A stretch of 64,000 bases of DNA from Rhodospirillales bacterium (GTDB taxonomy: Bacteria; Pseudomonadota; Alphaproteobacteria; ATCC43930; CGMCC-115725): NCBI GenBank assembly GCA_028291405.1, contig JAQGID010000265.1, positions 62,001 through 126,000 on the forward strand, written 5' to 3'. The translations under genes were made by a program, and so were the position numbers. A model generated the notes under the pieces. It did not search any database. It was not told the DNA's origin and worked only from the letters and a program-made list of their open reading frames with translations. Positions 35,888-45,494 of the stretch are shown here, in pieces (positions within the stretch are counted from its first letter, which is position 1; each line of letters starts with the position of its first letter).

Positions 35888-36691
35888 ATGCCGCGCATCG
35901 CGATCGGCGATTGTCAGCTTTTCTACGAGCGTCAAGGCGCCGGCTTTCCAGTCATCCTCGTCTCCGGTCTCAGCGGGTTCGGCTCCTTTTGGCGCGATCA
36001 GATCCCGGTCTTCGCGAAGCGCTACGAGGTGATCACCCACGATCACCGCGGCATCGGCCAGAGCGACCACTGCCGCATCTCGTACACCGTCGACCGCATG
36101 GCTGCCGATGTCGTCGAGCTGATGGACGCCCTCGGCATCGAGCGGGCGCATGTCGTCGGGCATTCGACCGGCGGGGCGATCGCACAGATCCTGGCGATCG
36201 AGCATCCGCGGCGGCTGGCGAGCGTCGTCATCGCCGCAGGCTGGACGCGATCCGACGCTTATTTCAGGCGGCTCTTCGGCCTCCGCAAGGACATTCTCGA
36301 GCGGCAGGGTCCTGCCGCCTACGTGCAAAGCGGCACGCTGTTTCTGTACCCGAGCTGGTGGATTGCCGCGCACAACGAGGCGCTGCGGCAATTCGAGGCG
36401 CAGTCCCTGGCGGGTTGCTCGGCGCCGGAGATCATCGCCAGCCGGATCGACGCGATCCTCGCCTTCGACCGGACGGCCGAACTCCATCGCATCCGCACGC
36501 CGACGCTGGTGGTCGGTTGCGAGGACGATCTGATGACGCCGCCCTATTTCTCCGAGGAACTGGCGCGGCTCATTCCGGGATCGGAGGTGAAGATGTTCCC
36601 GCGCGGCGGGCATTCCTTCACGCAGGTCGCGGCGCGCGACTTCAACAATGCCGTGCTGCCGTTCCTCGCGGCCCACTCACCGCAGGGTTAA
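35888..36691 (+). CDS. Alpha/beta hydrolase, RutD/enol-lactonase-like
   Basis: A 267-aa single-domain hydrolase. The oxyanion region is VSGLSGFGSFW near residue 26, the DHRG turn near 52, and the nucleophile Ser in VGHSTGGAIAQ near 94. The acid Asp is in VGCEDDLMTPP near 217 and the base His in RGGHSFTQ near 243. This arrangement resembles RutD (aminoacrylate hydrolase) and 3-oxoadipate enol-lactonase. There are no other pyrimidine-degradation genes here, so I do not assign a substrate. The ribosome site is poor. Confidence 0.85.
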   Translation: MPRIAIGDCQLFYERQGAGFPVILVSGLSGFGSFWRDQIPVFAKRYEVITHDHRGIGQSDHCRISYTVDRMAADVVELMDALGIERAHVVGHSTGGAIAQILAIEHPRRLASVVIAAGWTRSDAYFRRLFGLRKDILERQGPAAYVQSGTLFLYPSWWIAAHNEALRQFEAQSLAGCSAPEIIASRIDAILAFDRTAELHRIRTPTLVVGCEDDLMTPPYFSEELARLIPGSEVKMFPRGGHSFTQVAARDFNNAVLPFLAAHSPQG

Positions 36692-36708
36692 CCGGCCGAA
36701 CCCGGCGG

Positions 36709-36999
36709 TCAGATCTCGATGTTGACTTCCGCCCTCGGCGTCGGCGACGCGGCCGAACGGTAGGCGTCGTCCCGCTGCTTCCACAGCGAGGGATTGGGTT
36801 GTCTCTCGGTCCGCCGCTCGGCGTCCTGCGCGATATATTGCGCGAGAAACGGGCCGCTGCCGGCCGATTGCCGCGGCAGGACGATAGCTGGCGTGGCCAG
36901 CGCAATTCCGCGCGTCGGCGCCCTCACCACGGCGCGGCTGCTCGGCGCCGGCAGTTGCTCGGCGCGCGGCGCCGACGGGAGAGTTTCGATCAGCCTCAA
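36709..36999 (-). CDS. Small Pro/Ala-rich hypothetical protein ending in VNIEI
   Basis: A 96-aa ORF starting at TTG 36999, with AAGGG upstream. A Pro/Ala/Arg-rich first half is followed by FLAQYIAQDAERRTE and WKQRDDAYRSAA, then a tail AEVNIEI. This is the same overall design as the small protein at 11755-11949 (tail IIDIKV). Function unknown. The gene lies tail to tail with the hydrolase, 17 bases apart, and its start faces a roughly 190-bp AT-richer gap shared with the EAL gene. Confidence 0.55.
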   Translation of the reverse strand: MRLIETLPSAPRAEQLPAPSSRAVVRAPTRGIALATPAIVLPRQSAGSGPFLAQYIAQDAERRTERQPNPSLWKQRDDAYRSAASPTPRAEVNIEI

Positions 37000-37193
37000 A
37001 CGATGCCCTTGGACGGAATGCGCTCAGTCCTGCGTGCCGCGATGCGAAGCACAGTAACCTATTATGGGTAATCGAGACGAATAAAGCAACTATTTAGCTA
37101 AAACTGGATGCAGTCGCTTAATTCTTCCGCAAGGAATGCACCATAGGGTGGCGCGACGACCGCTGGGTCGCATTCGCATTGGACCCTCGGCAT

Positions 37194-38903
37194 ATGTCCT
37201 CGACACCCGCCACAACCTTGGATCGCGTCACGGCCGCCTTGGCGGCCGGCGACGAGGTCGCATTCGACTGGGATCTGGCGAACGACGAGATCGTGTGGCT
37301 CGGCCCCGTCGGCGTCGTGCTCGCGATCGACGACGTCGCGGCGATCGGCAACGGCCGCAGCTTCGCGGGGCGCATCAATCCCGCCGATCTCGCGCGGCGC
37401 CAGCGGTCGCTGAACGAGCTGACGACCGACGGCTCGACCTTCGATTTCGAATATCGCCTGCGCGCCGACGACGGCCGCTTCTCCTGGGTCAACGAACGCG
37501 GTCGGATCGAGCGCGACGAGGCCGGCGCCGCGCGCCGCATCGTCGGCATCATGCGGACGATCCACGTCCGCAAGTCTTACGAGCTCCGCCTCGAACAGCG
37601 CGCCAACCTCGACGATCTGACCGGGCACTCCAACAAGGCGCATCTCCACGAAGCGGTTCAGCGCTTCATGGCTGCAGGCGCGCCGGGCGGCCAGCCTTGC
37701 GTCTTCTTCGCCGTCGGCATCGACAACATGGCGATGATCAACGACGCATTCGGCTTCGAGGCCGCCGACGCCGTCATCGTCGCGGTCGGCGAGCGTCTCA
37801 TGCGGTCCCTCGGGCCGGACGATTTGCTCGGGCGCATCGGCGGCGACCGGTTCGGGGTTCTCCTGGCGGGGGCGGGCGACGAGCAGATCGGTGCCGCCGC
37901 CGAACGCATCCTGTCGGCGATCAGCGAGCGTCCGATCGTGACCTCGGCGGGGCCGATCTACGTCACCGTCTCGATCGGCTGCGCCGCCTGCCCGCGTCAC
38001 GCCGCGACGCCGGAGGATATCATGACCCGCGCCGAGACGGCGCTTGCCGACGCCAAGCGCGCCGGCCGGGACTGTTTCGCCCGCTACCGCCTCTCCGATC
38101 GCGAGCGCGAGCAGCATCGCGCGAACATGGCAATGGGCGAGCGCGTTCAGCGCGCTCTGCGCGAGGATCGCCTGCTCTTCGCCTACCAGCCGGTGATCGG
38201 CAGCCGCGACGGCAAGGTCGATTATTACGAGTGCCTGCTGCGGATGCGGCACGAGGACGGCAGCATCGTCGCCGCCGGCCAGTTCGTGCCGATGATCGAG
38301 CAGCTCGGCCTTATTCGCAACATCGACCGCTTCGTTCTCGAGCGGGCGATCGACGAAATCCGCAACAGCGAGCAGGTCTGCCTGGGGTTCAACATCTCCG
38401 GCCTGACCGCGTCGCACCAGCCTTGGCTGGACGTCGTCGTCGGGCTCCTCGCCGGCGCGCCGGAGATTGCCGGCCGCGTCGTCGTCGAGATCACGGAAAC
38501 GGCGGCGATGCGCGATCTCGACGAATCGGCCCGCTTCGTCCGCACCCTGCGCGACCTCGGCTGCCGCATCGCGATCGACGATTTCGGGGCGGGCTTCACG
38601 TCGCTGCGGCATCTCCAGAAGCTCGCGGTCGAGATCGTTAAGATCGACGGCTCGTTCGTGCGCAACCTCGTCACGCGGCGCGACAGCCAGCTGTTCGTCC
38701 GCCACCTCTTGGGGCTCGCGAAAGGCCTCGGTCTCAAGACGGTTGCCGAATGGGTCGAGACGGCGGAAGACGCCGCCATGCTCACCGAGCTCGGCGTCGA
38801 GCTCCTCCAAGGGTATTACTTCGGCAAGCCGAGCATCGATGCACCGTGGCTCGCCGGACGCCCGAGCCGGTCACCCGCGGTGTTGTCCACCGCGGCCTGC
38901 TGA
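37194..38903 (+). CDS. PAS-GGDEF-EAL protein, probable c-di-GMP phosphodiesterase
   Basis: A 569-aa cytoplasmic protein. Residues about 20-130 form a PAS_3 sensor (FDFEYRLRADDGRFSWVNERG). The GGDEF domain (about 140-300) has GGDRF in place of the active-site GGDEF, so cyclase activity is unlikely and it may only bind GTP. The EAL domain (about 325-555) reads YECLLRM at the EAL position, keeping the metal-binding Glu. It also retains FNISG, EITETA, IAIDDFGAG, VKIDGSF, the AEWVET Glu and the QGYYFGKP Gln, so phosphodiesterase activity looks intact. ATG 37194 is used; the longer frame would start with TTG. It immediately precedes the converging phaR gene. Confidence 0.92.
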   Translation: MSSTPATTLDRVTAALAAGDEVAFDWDLANDEIVWLGPVGVVLAIDDVAAIGNGRSFAGRINPADLARRQRSLNELTTDGSTFDFEYRLRADDGRFSWVNERGRIERDEAGAARRIVGIMRTIHVRKSYELRLEQRANLDDLTGHSNKAHLHEAVQRFMAAGAPGGQPCVFFAVGIDNMAMINDAFGFEAADAVIVAVGERLMRSLGPDDLLGRIGGDRFGVLLAGAGDEQIGAAAERILSAISERPIVTSAGPIYVTVSIGCAACPRHAATPEDIMTRAETALADAKRAGRDCFARYRLSDREREQHRANMAMGERVQRALREDRLLFAYQPVIGSRDGKVDYYECLLRMRHEDGSIVAAGQFVPMIEQLGLIRNIDRFVLERAIDEIRNSEQVCLGFNISGLTASHQPWLDVVVGLLAGAPEIAGRVVVEITETAAMRDLDESARFVRTLRDLGCRIAIDDFGAGFTSLRHLQKLAVEIVKIDGSFVRNLVTRRDSQLFVRHLLGLAKGLGLKTVAEWVETAEDAAMLTELGVELLQGYYFGKPSIDAPWLAGRPSRSPAVLSTAAC

Positions 38904-38912
38904 GCGTCGACG

Positions 38913-39518
38913 CTATTTATTCTCGGTCTTCTTCTTCGTCACCGCCTCGATCTGCTGCTGCAGTGCGTTGAGCCGATTGTTCAGCTCGCGCAGCGCCGCC
39001 TCGTCGGATTGCGCCTCGGTCTTCGGCTTCTCGTTGCGCTCCTCGGTGGTCGGTGGAAACGGCGAGAACATCTTCATGGTCTTCTCGAACAAGGCCATGT
39101 TCTGCTTGCCCATCTCCTCGAGCCCGCCGAAGGGAAAGAGGCCGCCGAAGGCGTCCTGCAGGCTCTTGCGCATCTGGTCCTGATTATGCGCGAAGGATTT
39201 CATCGTGTGCTCGAGATAGCGCGGCACCAGCCATTGCATGTTGTCGCCGTAGAACCCGATGAGCTGCCGCAGAAAGCTGATCGGCAGCAGGTTCTGGCCA
39301 CCCTTCTGCTCCTCCTCGACGATGATCTGGGTCAGAACGGAGCGGGTGATGTCCTCGCCGGTCTTGGCGTCGTAGACGACGAATTCGCCGCCCTGCTTGA
39401 CCATGCTGCTGAGGTCGTCGAGCGTGACGTAGCTGCTCGACGCCGTGTTGTAGAGGCGGCGGTTCGCGTATTTCTTGATGACGACGGGCGGTTTCTCGGG
39501 TGCGCTGGTCTGGTTCAT
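38913..39518 (-). CDS. phaR: Polyhydroxyalkanoate synthesis repressor PhaR
   Basis: A 201-aa regulator. The N-terminal PHB/PHA-accumulation DNA-binding domain is unmistakable: VIKKYANRRLYNTASSSYVT near residues 13-32, then DLSSMVKQGGEFVVYDAKTGEDITRS. The central PHB-binding region contains LLPISFLRQLIGFYGDNMQW. The C-terminus is a Gln/Glu/Lys coiled coil. PhaR represses phasin and its own gene, and is released when it binds nascent polymer. It is divergent from the synthase genes at 39634; the 115-bp gap between is the natural place for its operator. Confidence 0.96.
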   Translation of the reverse strand: MNQTSAPEKPPVVIKKYANRRLYNTASSSYVTLDDLSSMVKQGGEFVVYDAKTGEDITRSVLTQIIVEEEQKGGQNLLPISFLRQLIGFYGDNMQWLVPRYLEHTMKSFAHNQDQMRKSLQDAFGGLFPFGGLEEMGKQNMALFEKTMKMFSPFPPTTEERNEKPKTEAQSDEAALRELNNRLNALQQQIEAVTKKKTENK

Positions 39519-39633
39519 CTTCTTGTGCTTCCGATGCGAACGGCCGGCTACTGGCAACGCAGCATAGCAGCATTTCGGGCACGACCGAAGGGGCGATGCT
39601 GACAAGAAGCGTAAACCGCCGCTATACTGGATT

Positions 39634-40086
39634 ATGTCGGAACCGCCGGATCTCTCCACCCTCGCTCAACGGTATGTCGCCCTGTGGCAGGACTACCTGA
39701 CGACCGCCGCGGCCGACCCCGAGCTGGCCGATACGCTGACCCGGCTCTTGACCGGAATGGGTGCCGCTGCCGGCGCTTGGACACGGTCGCCGTGGTTTTC
39801 GGACCTGAGCGCGCCGCGCCCCCGGCCGGCGGACGATGAGCGAGCGCCCGAGGATGGCAAAGCCGCAAAACGGCGAGACGACGAACCCGCCGCGGACGCG
39901 ACCCGGACGGATGGGGCCGCGCCCGTTGCCGCTGCACCTGTTGAGCGCGATGACGGCGTGGATGAGCTCCACGGCCGCATTGTCCTTCTCGAAAGGCGGA
40001 TCGCCGCTCTCGAATCCGATGCACGCGCCCGCAACCGCCAGCGCGGCGCGGGAATTGGCGGAGCAGCTCGCCGCCGTCGCTCCTGA
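39634..40086 (+). CDS. Probable PhaE-like small subunit of PHA synthase
   Basis: A 150-aa protein. An N-terminal helical part (LAQRYVALWQDYLT, residues 10-23) is joined by a long Ala/Pro/Asp linker to a C-terminal coiled coil, VDELHGRIVLLERRIAALE, near residues 109-127. That end resembles the DELYRRVHELRREV-type tail of PhaE/class IV PhaR subunits that activate short PhaC proteins. The position directly before a PhaC-like gene supports this. The assignment is inference: overall similarity is low and the linker is low complexity. The gene overlaps the start of the next one, out of frame, by about 175 bases. Confidence 0.6.
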   Translation: MSEPPDLSTLAQRYVALWQDYLTTAAADPELADTLTRLLTGMGAAAGAWTRSPWFSDLSAPRPRPADDERAPEDGKAAKRRDDEPAADATRTDGAAPVAAAPVERDDGVDELHGRIVLLERRIAALESDARARNRQRGAGIGGAARRRRS

Positions 40087-41113
40087 GGAATTCGCCGCCG
40101 CCGTCGATCGCGAGCTGCGCGGCCAGGCCGATGCGTTCCTGCGCGGACTCGAGGCTTACCGCCACCATCCCTACCGCCGGGCCGTCGTCGACCCGCCGGT
40201 GGTCTGGCACGAGGGGACGACACGGCTGCTCGACTACGGCCCGGCCGGCGGCGTGCCGCTCCTCGTCGTCCCCTCGCTGATCAATCGCAGCACCATCCTC
40301 GATCTCGCCGCGGAGCGCAGCCTGCTGCGCTTTCTCGCCGGCCAGGGAATCCGTCCGCTGCTGGTCGATTGGGGACGGCCGGGGCCGGTCGAGCGCGGCT
40401 TCGGCCTCACCGACTATATCGCCGGCCGGCTCGATGCGGCATTCGAAGCCGCGCTGGTCCACGCCGGTGCGCCGCTGACGGTGCTCGGCTATTGCATGGG
40501 CGGATTGCTGGCGGTCGCGCTGGCGCAGCGGCGGCGTCGCGAGATCGCGGCGCTGGCGCTGCTCGCGACGCCCTGGGATTTCCACGCGGCGCAGGTCGCG
40601 CAGGCGCGTCTGCTCGGCAGCCTGGCACCGTGGCTGGAAGCGGCATGCGGGCTGCTCGGCGAGGTGCCCGTCGATACGCTGCAGGCCATGTTCCTCGGAC
40701 TCGACCCGCTGCTCGCGCTGCGCAAGTTCAGTCGCTTCGCGACGCTCGACCCGGCATCGCCGGAGGCGCAGGAGTTCGTCGCGCTCGAGGATTGGCTGAA
40801 CGACGGCGTGCCCCTGGCCTTGCCGGTGGCGCGCGAATGCCTCGCCGACTGGTACGGCGCGAACAGCCCGGCGCGCGGCCTCTGGCGCGTCGCCGGGACG
40901 CCGATTCTCCCGAGCCGCGTGACGCTGCCGACGCTGGTCGTCGTGCCGGCGCGCGATCGCATCGTGCCGCCGGCTTCGGCGTCGGCGCTCGCCGCGGCCT
41001 TGCCGCAGGCGACCCGGCTCGAGCCGCCGCTGGGCCATATCGGCATGATCGTCGGCCGCCAGGCGGAGGCGCTGATGTGGCAGCCGCTTGCGGGATGGCT
41101 ACGCCATAAATGA
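39911..41113 (+). CDS. phaC: PhaC-like poly(3-hydroxyalkanoate) synthase, short type
   Basis: Alpha/beta-hydrolase-fold protein of about 400 aa. The lipase-like box has the PHA-synthase Cys, LGYCMGGLLAVAL (Cys near residue 195 from this start), preceded by the PhaC hallmark LLVDWGRPGP near 150. The Asp of PARDRIVPP and the His of LGHIGMIVG complete the triad near 345 and 375. It polymerises (R)-3-hydroxyacyl-CoA. It is shorter than class I PhaC (about 590 aa) and near class III/IV length, consistent with needing the small upstream partner. The start is uncertain: ATG 39911 begins with GPRPLPLHL, which I recall as conserved in relatives. ATGs at 39836 and 40019 are alternatives. phaA follows 89 bases after the stop. 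Confidence 0.85.
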   Translation: MGPRPLPLHLLSAMTAWMSSTAALSFSKGGSPLSNPMHAPATASAARELAEQLAAVAPEEFAAAVDRELRGQADAFLRGLEAYRHHPYRRAVVDPPVVWHEGTTRLLDYGPAGGVPLLVVPSLINRSTILDLAAERSLLRFLAGQGIRPLLVDWGRPGPVERGFGLTDYIAGRLDAAFEAALVHAGAPLTVLGYCMGGLLAVALAQRRRREIAALALLATPWDFHAAQVAQARLLGSLAPWLEAACGLLGEVPVDTLQAMFLGLDPLLALRKFSRFATLDPASPEAQEFVALEDWLNDGVPLALPVARECLADWYGANSPARGLWRVAGTPILPSRVTLPTLVVVPARDRIVPPASASALAAALPQATRLEPPLGHIGMIVGRQAEALMWQPLAGWLRHK

Positions 41114-41154
41114 CTATAACTGGCGCTGGCGCGGGCGAAGTCTTACACTCTTAA

Positions 41155-42378
<1,224 letters not shown>

Positions 42379-42467
42379 TCGACATCGATGCCGCTCCCCG
42401 GGCCGCGTCGAAAAGAGCGGCGCGCTTTTTGCAAACCAAGAACGCGTTAGATTGAGGGAGGATGGTG

Positions 42468-43190
42468 ATGGCACGAGTTGCGGTGGTGACCGGCGGGACG
42501 CGGGGCATCGGTCGCGCGATTTGCGAGGGCCTCGCGAAGGCCGGCTATAAGGTCGCGGCGAACTACGGCGGCAACGACGCGGTCGCCGAGGCCTTCTCCC
42601 GCGAGACCGGCATCAGATCCTATTGTTTCGACGTCGGCAATTTCGCGGCCGTCGAGGACGGCATCCGCCGCATCACCGCCGATCTCGGCCCGGTCGAGAT
42701 TCTCGTCAACAATGCCGGCATCACCCGCGATGGCACGCTGCAGCGGATGAATTTCGAGCAGTGGAACGCCGTCATCCAGACCAATCTGTCGTCGTGCTTC
42801 AACATGTGCCGCGCCGTCATCGACGGCATGCGCGAGCGGAACTTCGGCCGCATCGTCAACATCGGCTCGATCAATGGCCAGGCAGGACAATACGGTCAGG
42901 TGAACTACGCTGCCGCGAAATCGGGCATCCACGGCTTCACCAAGGCGCTGGCGCAGGAGGGCGCGGGCAAGGGCATCACGGTGAACGCCATCGCGCCGGG
43001 CTATATCGATACCGAGATGGTGCGGGCGGTGCCGCCCAACGTGCTCGAGAAGATCGTCGCCCGGATCCCGGTCGGGCGCCTCGGCCATGCCGAGGAGATC
43101 GCCCGCGGCGTGCTGTTCCTCGTCGCCGACGACGCCGGTTTCGTCACCGGCTCGACGCTGTCGATCAACGGCGGCCAGCACATGTACTGA
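42468..43190 (+). CDS. phaB: Acetoacetyl-CoA reductase
   Basis: NADPH-dependent SDR enzyme that makes (R)-3-hydroxybutyryl-CoA. The 240-aa sequence has the cofactor motif VTGGTRGIGRAI near residues 6-17, NNAGITRDGTLQRM near 83-96, and the Ser-Tyr-Lys active site in NIGSINGQ and QVNYAAAKSG. The end SINGGQHMY is the PhaB signature. The second in-frame ATG (42468) is chosen because GGGAGG lies 6 bases before it. That ribosome site, AGGGAGGA at 42455-42462, is fully complementary to the single-stranded block of the two sRNA candidates in this window. Confidence 0.97.
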   Translation: MARVAVVTGGTRGIGRAICEGLAKAGYKVAANYGGNDAVAEAFSRETGIRSYCFDVGNFAAVEDGIRRITADLGPVEILVNNAGITRDGTLQRMNFEQWNAVIQTNLSSCFNMCRAVIDGMRERNFGRIVNIGSINGQAGQYGQVNYAAAKSGIHGFTKALAQEGAGKGITVNAIAPGYIDTEMVRAVPPNVLEKIVARIPVGRLGHAEEIARGVLFLVADDAGFVTGSTLSINGGQHMY

Positions 43191-43206
43191 CCGCCGCCGC
43201 CAGGCG

Positions 43207-43809
43207 TCAGCCCGGCGGTCGCGTCTGCAGCAATGAGGGGCGCTGCGCCACGGATTCGTACCAGGCGGCGAGGCGCGGCCGCGCCTCCCGCCAGGCTTCG
43301 TCCGGGAACCGGAAATCGAGATAGCCGAGGGTGCAGGCGAGCGTGACGTGGCCGATGTCGAAGCCGTCGTCGAGCCTCTCGGCTTCCAGCGCATCGAGGG
43401 CGGCGCGCCATTTGCCGGCCTGGGCGTCGCACCAGTCGCGCCACTGCAGCTCCGCCGGGCGGAGCGTCATCTCATAGCGCACGGTGATCGCGGCATCGAG
43501 AATCCCGTCGCCCAGCGCCTGCCGTCGCAACGCCTGCCACCGTCCCTTCCCCCGCGGGAAGAAACGCGCACCGTCGTGCAAGCCGTCGAGATATTCGCAG
43601 ATGACCGGCGAATCATAGAGCAGCTCTCCCTCGTCGGTCAGCAGCGCCGGAATTTTCGCCAAGGGCGCGGCAGCGGGCCCGTCGCGGTTCGGCTTGAGCG
43701 GCGAGCCCGGTGCCGCGATCGTCTCGATGCGGTCGACGAGTCCGGTCTCGATGGCGATCACCATCACCTTGCGGACGAAGGGCGAAGTCGCGGCATAACG
43801 GAGCTGCAT
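43207..43809 (-). CDS. Glutathione S-transferase family protein
   Basis: A 200-aa cytosolic GST. The thioredoxin-fold half (residues 1-80) starts MQLRYAATSPFVRKVMV, the Ser-containing active-site region of bacterial GSTs. It continues with KIPALLTDEGELLYDSPVICEYLD, the glutathione-binding cis-Pro and ES/DS motif. The all-helical C-terminal half follows. It lies 12 bases after gloB on the same strand, so the pair probably serves glutathione-dependent detoxification. Confidence 0.93.
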   Translation of the reverse strand: MQLRYAATSPFVRKVMVIAIETGLVDRIETIAAPGSPLKPNRDGPAAAPLAKIPALLTDEGELLYDSPVICEYLDGLHDGARFFPRGKGRWQALRRQALGDGILDAAITVRYEMTLRPAELQWRDWCDAQAGKWRAALDALEAERLDDGFDIGHVTLACTLGYLDFRFPDEAWREARPRLAAWYESVAQRPSLLQTRPPG

Positions 43810-43821
43810 CTCGGTCGCGAC

Positions 43822-44592
43822 TTAAAAGACGTCTTTGCGGTGGCGAATCTCGGCGAAGACGGCGACGGGATCGGCGCCTGCCATGCCGGCGGCCTGCTGC
43901 AGCTCGGGCCGGTCGGCGCGCAGGAACGGGTTGGTCGCGAGCTCGTCGCCGAGCAGGCCCGGAACGGTCGAGCGTCCCGCGGCGCGCGCCTGATCGATGG
44001 CACGCGCGCGCTCGATCAACGCCTTGTTGTCGGGCTCGACGGTCAGCGCGAAACGTGCGTTTGCCTGGGTATATTCGTGGCCGCAATAGACGCGCGTCTC
44101 GGGCGGCAGGGCGCGCAGCTTGGAGAGCGAGTTCCACATCTGCGGCGCCGTTCCCTCGAACATGCGGCCGCAGCCCATCAGGAAGAGCGTGTCGCCGCAG
44201 AACAGGGCGCGCGACCCTTCGAACCAGAAGGCGATATGGCCGCGGGTGTGGCCTGGCACGTCGAACACCGCGGCGCTCGCCTCGCCGACCGAGTATTTCT
44301 GCCCTTCGGCGAGGGCGACGTCGATGCCGGGAATGCGCTCGCGGTCGGCGAGCGGGCCGACGATGATGGCGCCGGTCGCCGCCTTCAGCTCGAGATTGCC
44401 GCCGGTGTGATCGTTGTGATGATGGGTGTTGAGGATATGGGTGAGCTTCCAGCCCTTCTCGGCGAGCGCCGCCAGCACCGGCGCCGCGACCGAGGGATCG
44501 ACCACGGCCGTCGCCTTCGTCGCCGGCTCGTGCGCGAGATAGATGTAATTGTCGTTCAGGGCAGGGATCTGATGGATGACGAGTTCCGACAT
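43822..44592 (-). CDS. gloB: Hydroxyacylglutathione hydrolase (glyoxalase II)
   Basis: Hydrolyses S-lactoylglutathione to lactate and glutathione, the second glyoxalase step. The 256-aa metallo-beta-lactamase-fold protein has the binuclear metal motif NTHHHNDHTGG near residues 55-65. PGHTRGHIAFW near 112 and a CGDTLFLMGCGRMFEG loop near 132 follow, then YCGHEYTQANARFA near 170, which defines GloB. First gene of the gloB-gst pair, divergent from the methyltransferase gene at 44704. Confidence 0.97.
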   Translation of the reverse strand: MSELVIHQIPALNDNYIYLAHEPATKATAVVDPSVAAPVLAALAEKGWKLTHILNTHHHNDHTGGNLELKAATGAIIVGPLADRERIPGIDVALAEGQKYSVGEASAAVFDVPGHTRGHIAFWFEGSRALFCGDTLFLMGCGRMFEGTAPQMWNSLSKLRALPPETRVYCGHEYTQANARFALTVEPDNKALIERARAIDQARAAGRSTVPGLLGDELATNPFLRADRPELQQAAGMAGADPVAVFAEIRHRKDVF

Positions 44593-44703
44593 GAGACGCC
44601 TCTCGTGAATTGCGGCGGGAGCCTAGCGCAGAACCGGCCGCTTGGCACGGTCCGATGGCGCGTCGTCGCGCGTTCGAATGCGCTGCTGTGGTAGGATCGC
44701 GCC

Positions 44704-45438
44704 ATGCATTCCGACGTCGTCGACCTCCGCGACTTCTACGCGACCAGCCTTGGTCAGGTGGCCTGCCGCATGATCCGCCGGCGCATCCGGCAGATCTGGC
44801 CCGATATCACCGGCATGCGGCTGCTGGCGCTCGGCTATGCCGTGCCCTATCTGCGGCCGTTCCGCGAGGAGGCCGAGCGCGTCATCACGGTGATGCCTGC
44901 CTTGCAAGGCGTGCTGCCTTGGCCGTCGGAGGGACCGAACATCGTCGCCCTCGCCGACGAGGGCGAGTTGCCGTTCGACGATTCGTCGATCGACCGTGTG
45001 CTGCTCGTCCATGCCCTCGAATCGAGCGAGGAGGTGCGGCCGCTGCTCAAGGAGGTGTGGCGCGTCCTGTCGGGCTCCGGCCGCCTGCTCGTCGTCGTTC
45101 CCAACCGGCGCGGCATCTGGGCGCGGCTCGACCGCACGCCCTTCGGCCACGGCCATCCCTACACGCCGGCGCAGCTCTCGCTGCTGCTGCGCGAGGAACT
45201 CTTCACCCCGGTGCAGTCGACGACCGCGCTGTTCATTCCGCCGGCGCGGCACCGCATGATGCTGGGCTCCGCTCCGGCCTGGGAGCGGCTGGGAGAACGC
45301 TGGTTCACCCGCTTCGCAGGCGTCGCCATGGTCGAGGCGTGCAAGCAGATCTATGCCCGCCCGATGGTGAAGCGCCAAACCCGCCGGCAGCGCGGCTACG
45401 TGCCGCTGCCGCAGCCGATCGTGCCGAACCAGGCATGA
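44704..45438 (+). CDS. Class I SAM-dependent methyltransferase-like protein
   Basis: A 244-aa protein of the type-11 methyltransferase group. The SAM-binding glycine loop is atypical (LLALGYAVPYLRPF near residue 40). The rest of the fold is clear: LPFDDSSIDRVLLVHALE near 92-109, then VWRVLSGSGRLLVVVPNRRG near 120-139. The substrate is unknown. A divergent gloB/methyltransferase pair is common in alphaproteobacteria. Its stop is about 55 bases before the sRNA candidate at 45495. Confidence 0.85.
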   Translation: MHSDVVDLRDFYATSLGQVACRMIRRRIRQIWPDITGMRLLALGYAVPYLRPFREEAERVITVMPALQGVLPWPSEGPNIVALADEGELPFDDSSIDRVLLVHALESSEEVRPLLKEVWRVLSGSGRLLVVVPNRRGIWARLDRTPFGHGHPYTPAQLSLLLREELFTPVQSTTALFIPPARHRMMLGSAPAWERLGERWFTRFAGVAMVEACKQIYARPMVKRQTRRQRGYVPLPQPIVPNQA

Positions 45439-45494
45439 GACACCGGAAAGTTGCGCCGCGTTAACCATTTCTTCAGCTTCGCGGCCTAGAACAC

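Noticed and set aside
37658-37909. Small minus-strand frame inside the EAL gene
   Set aside because: Shadow within a gene whose every domain motif is intact.
42379-42467. Possible terminator between phaA and phaB (AAAAGAGCG / CGCGCTTTTT)
   Set aside because: The stem is interrupted and short; phaA and phaB are more likely co-transcribed.
43207-44592. gloB and gst as part of the PHB operon
   Set aside because: They are on the opposite strand and converge on phaB, so they form a separate detoxification unit.
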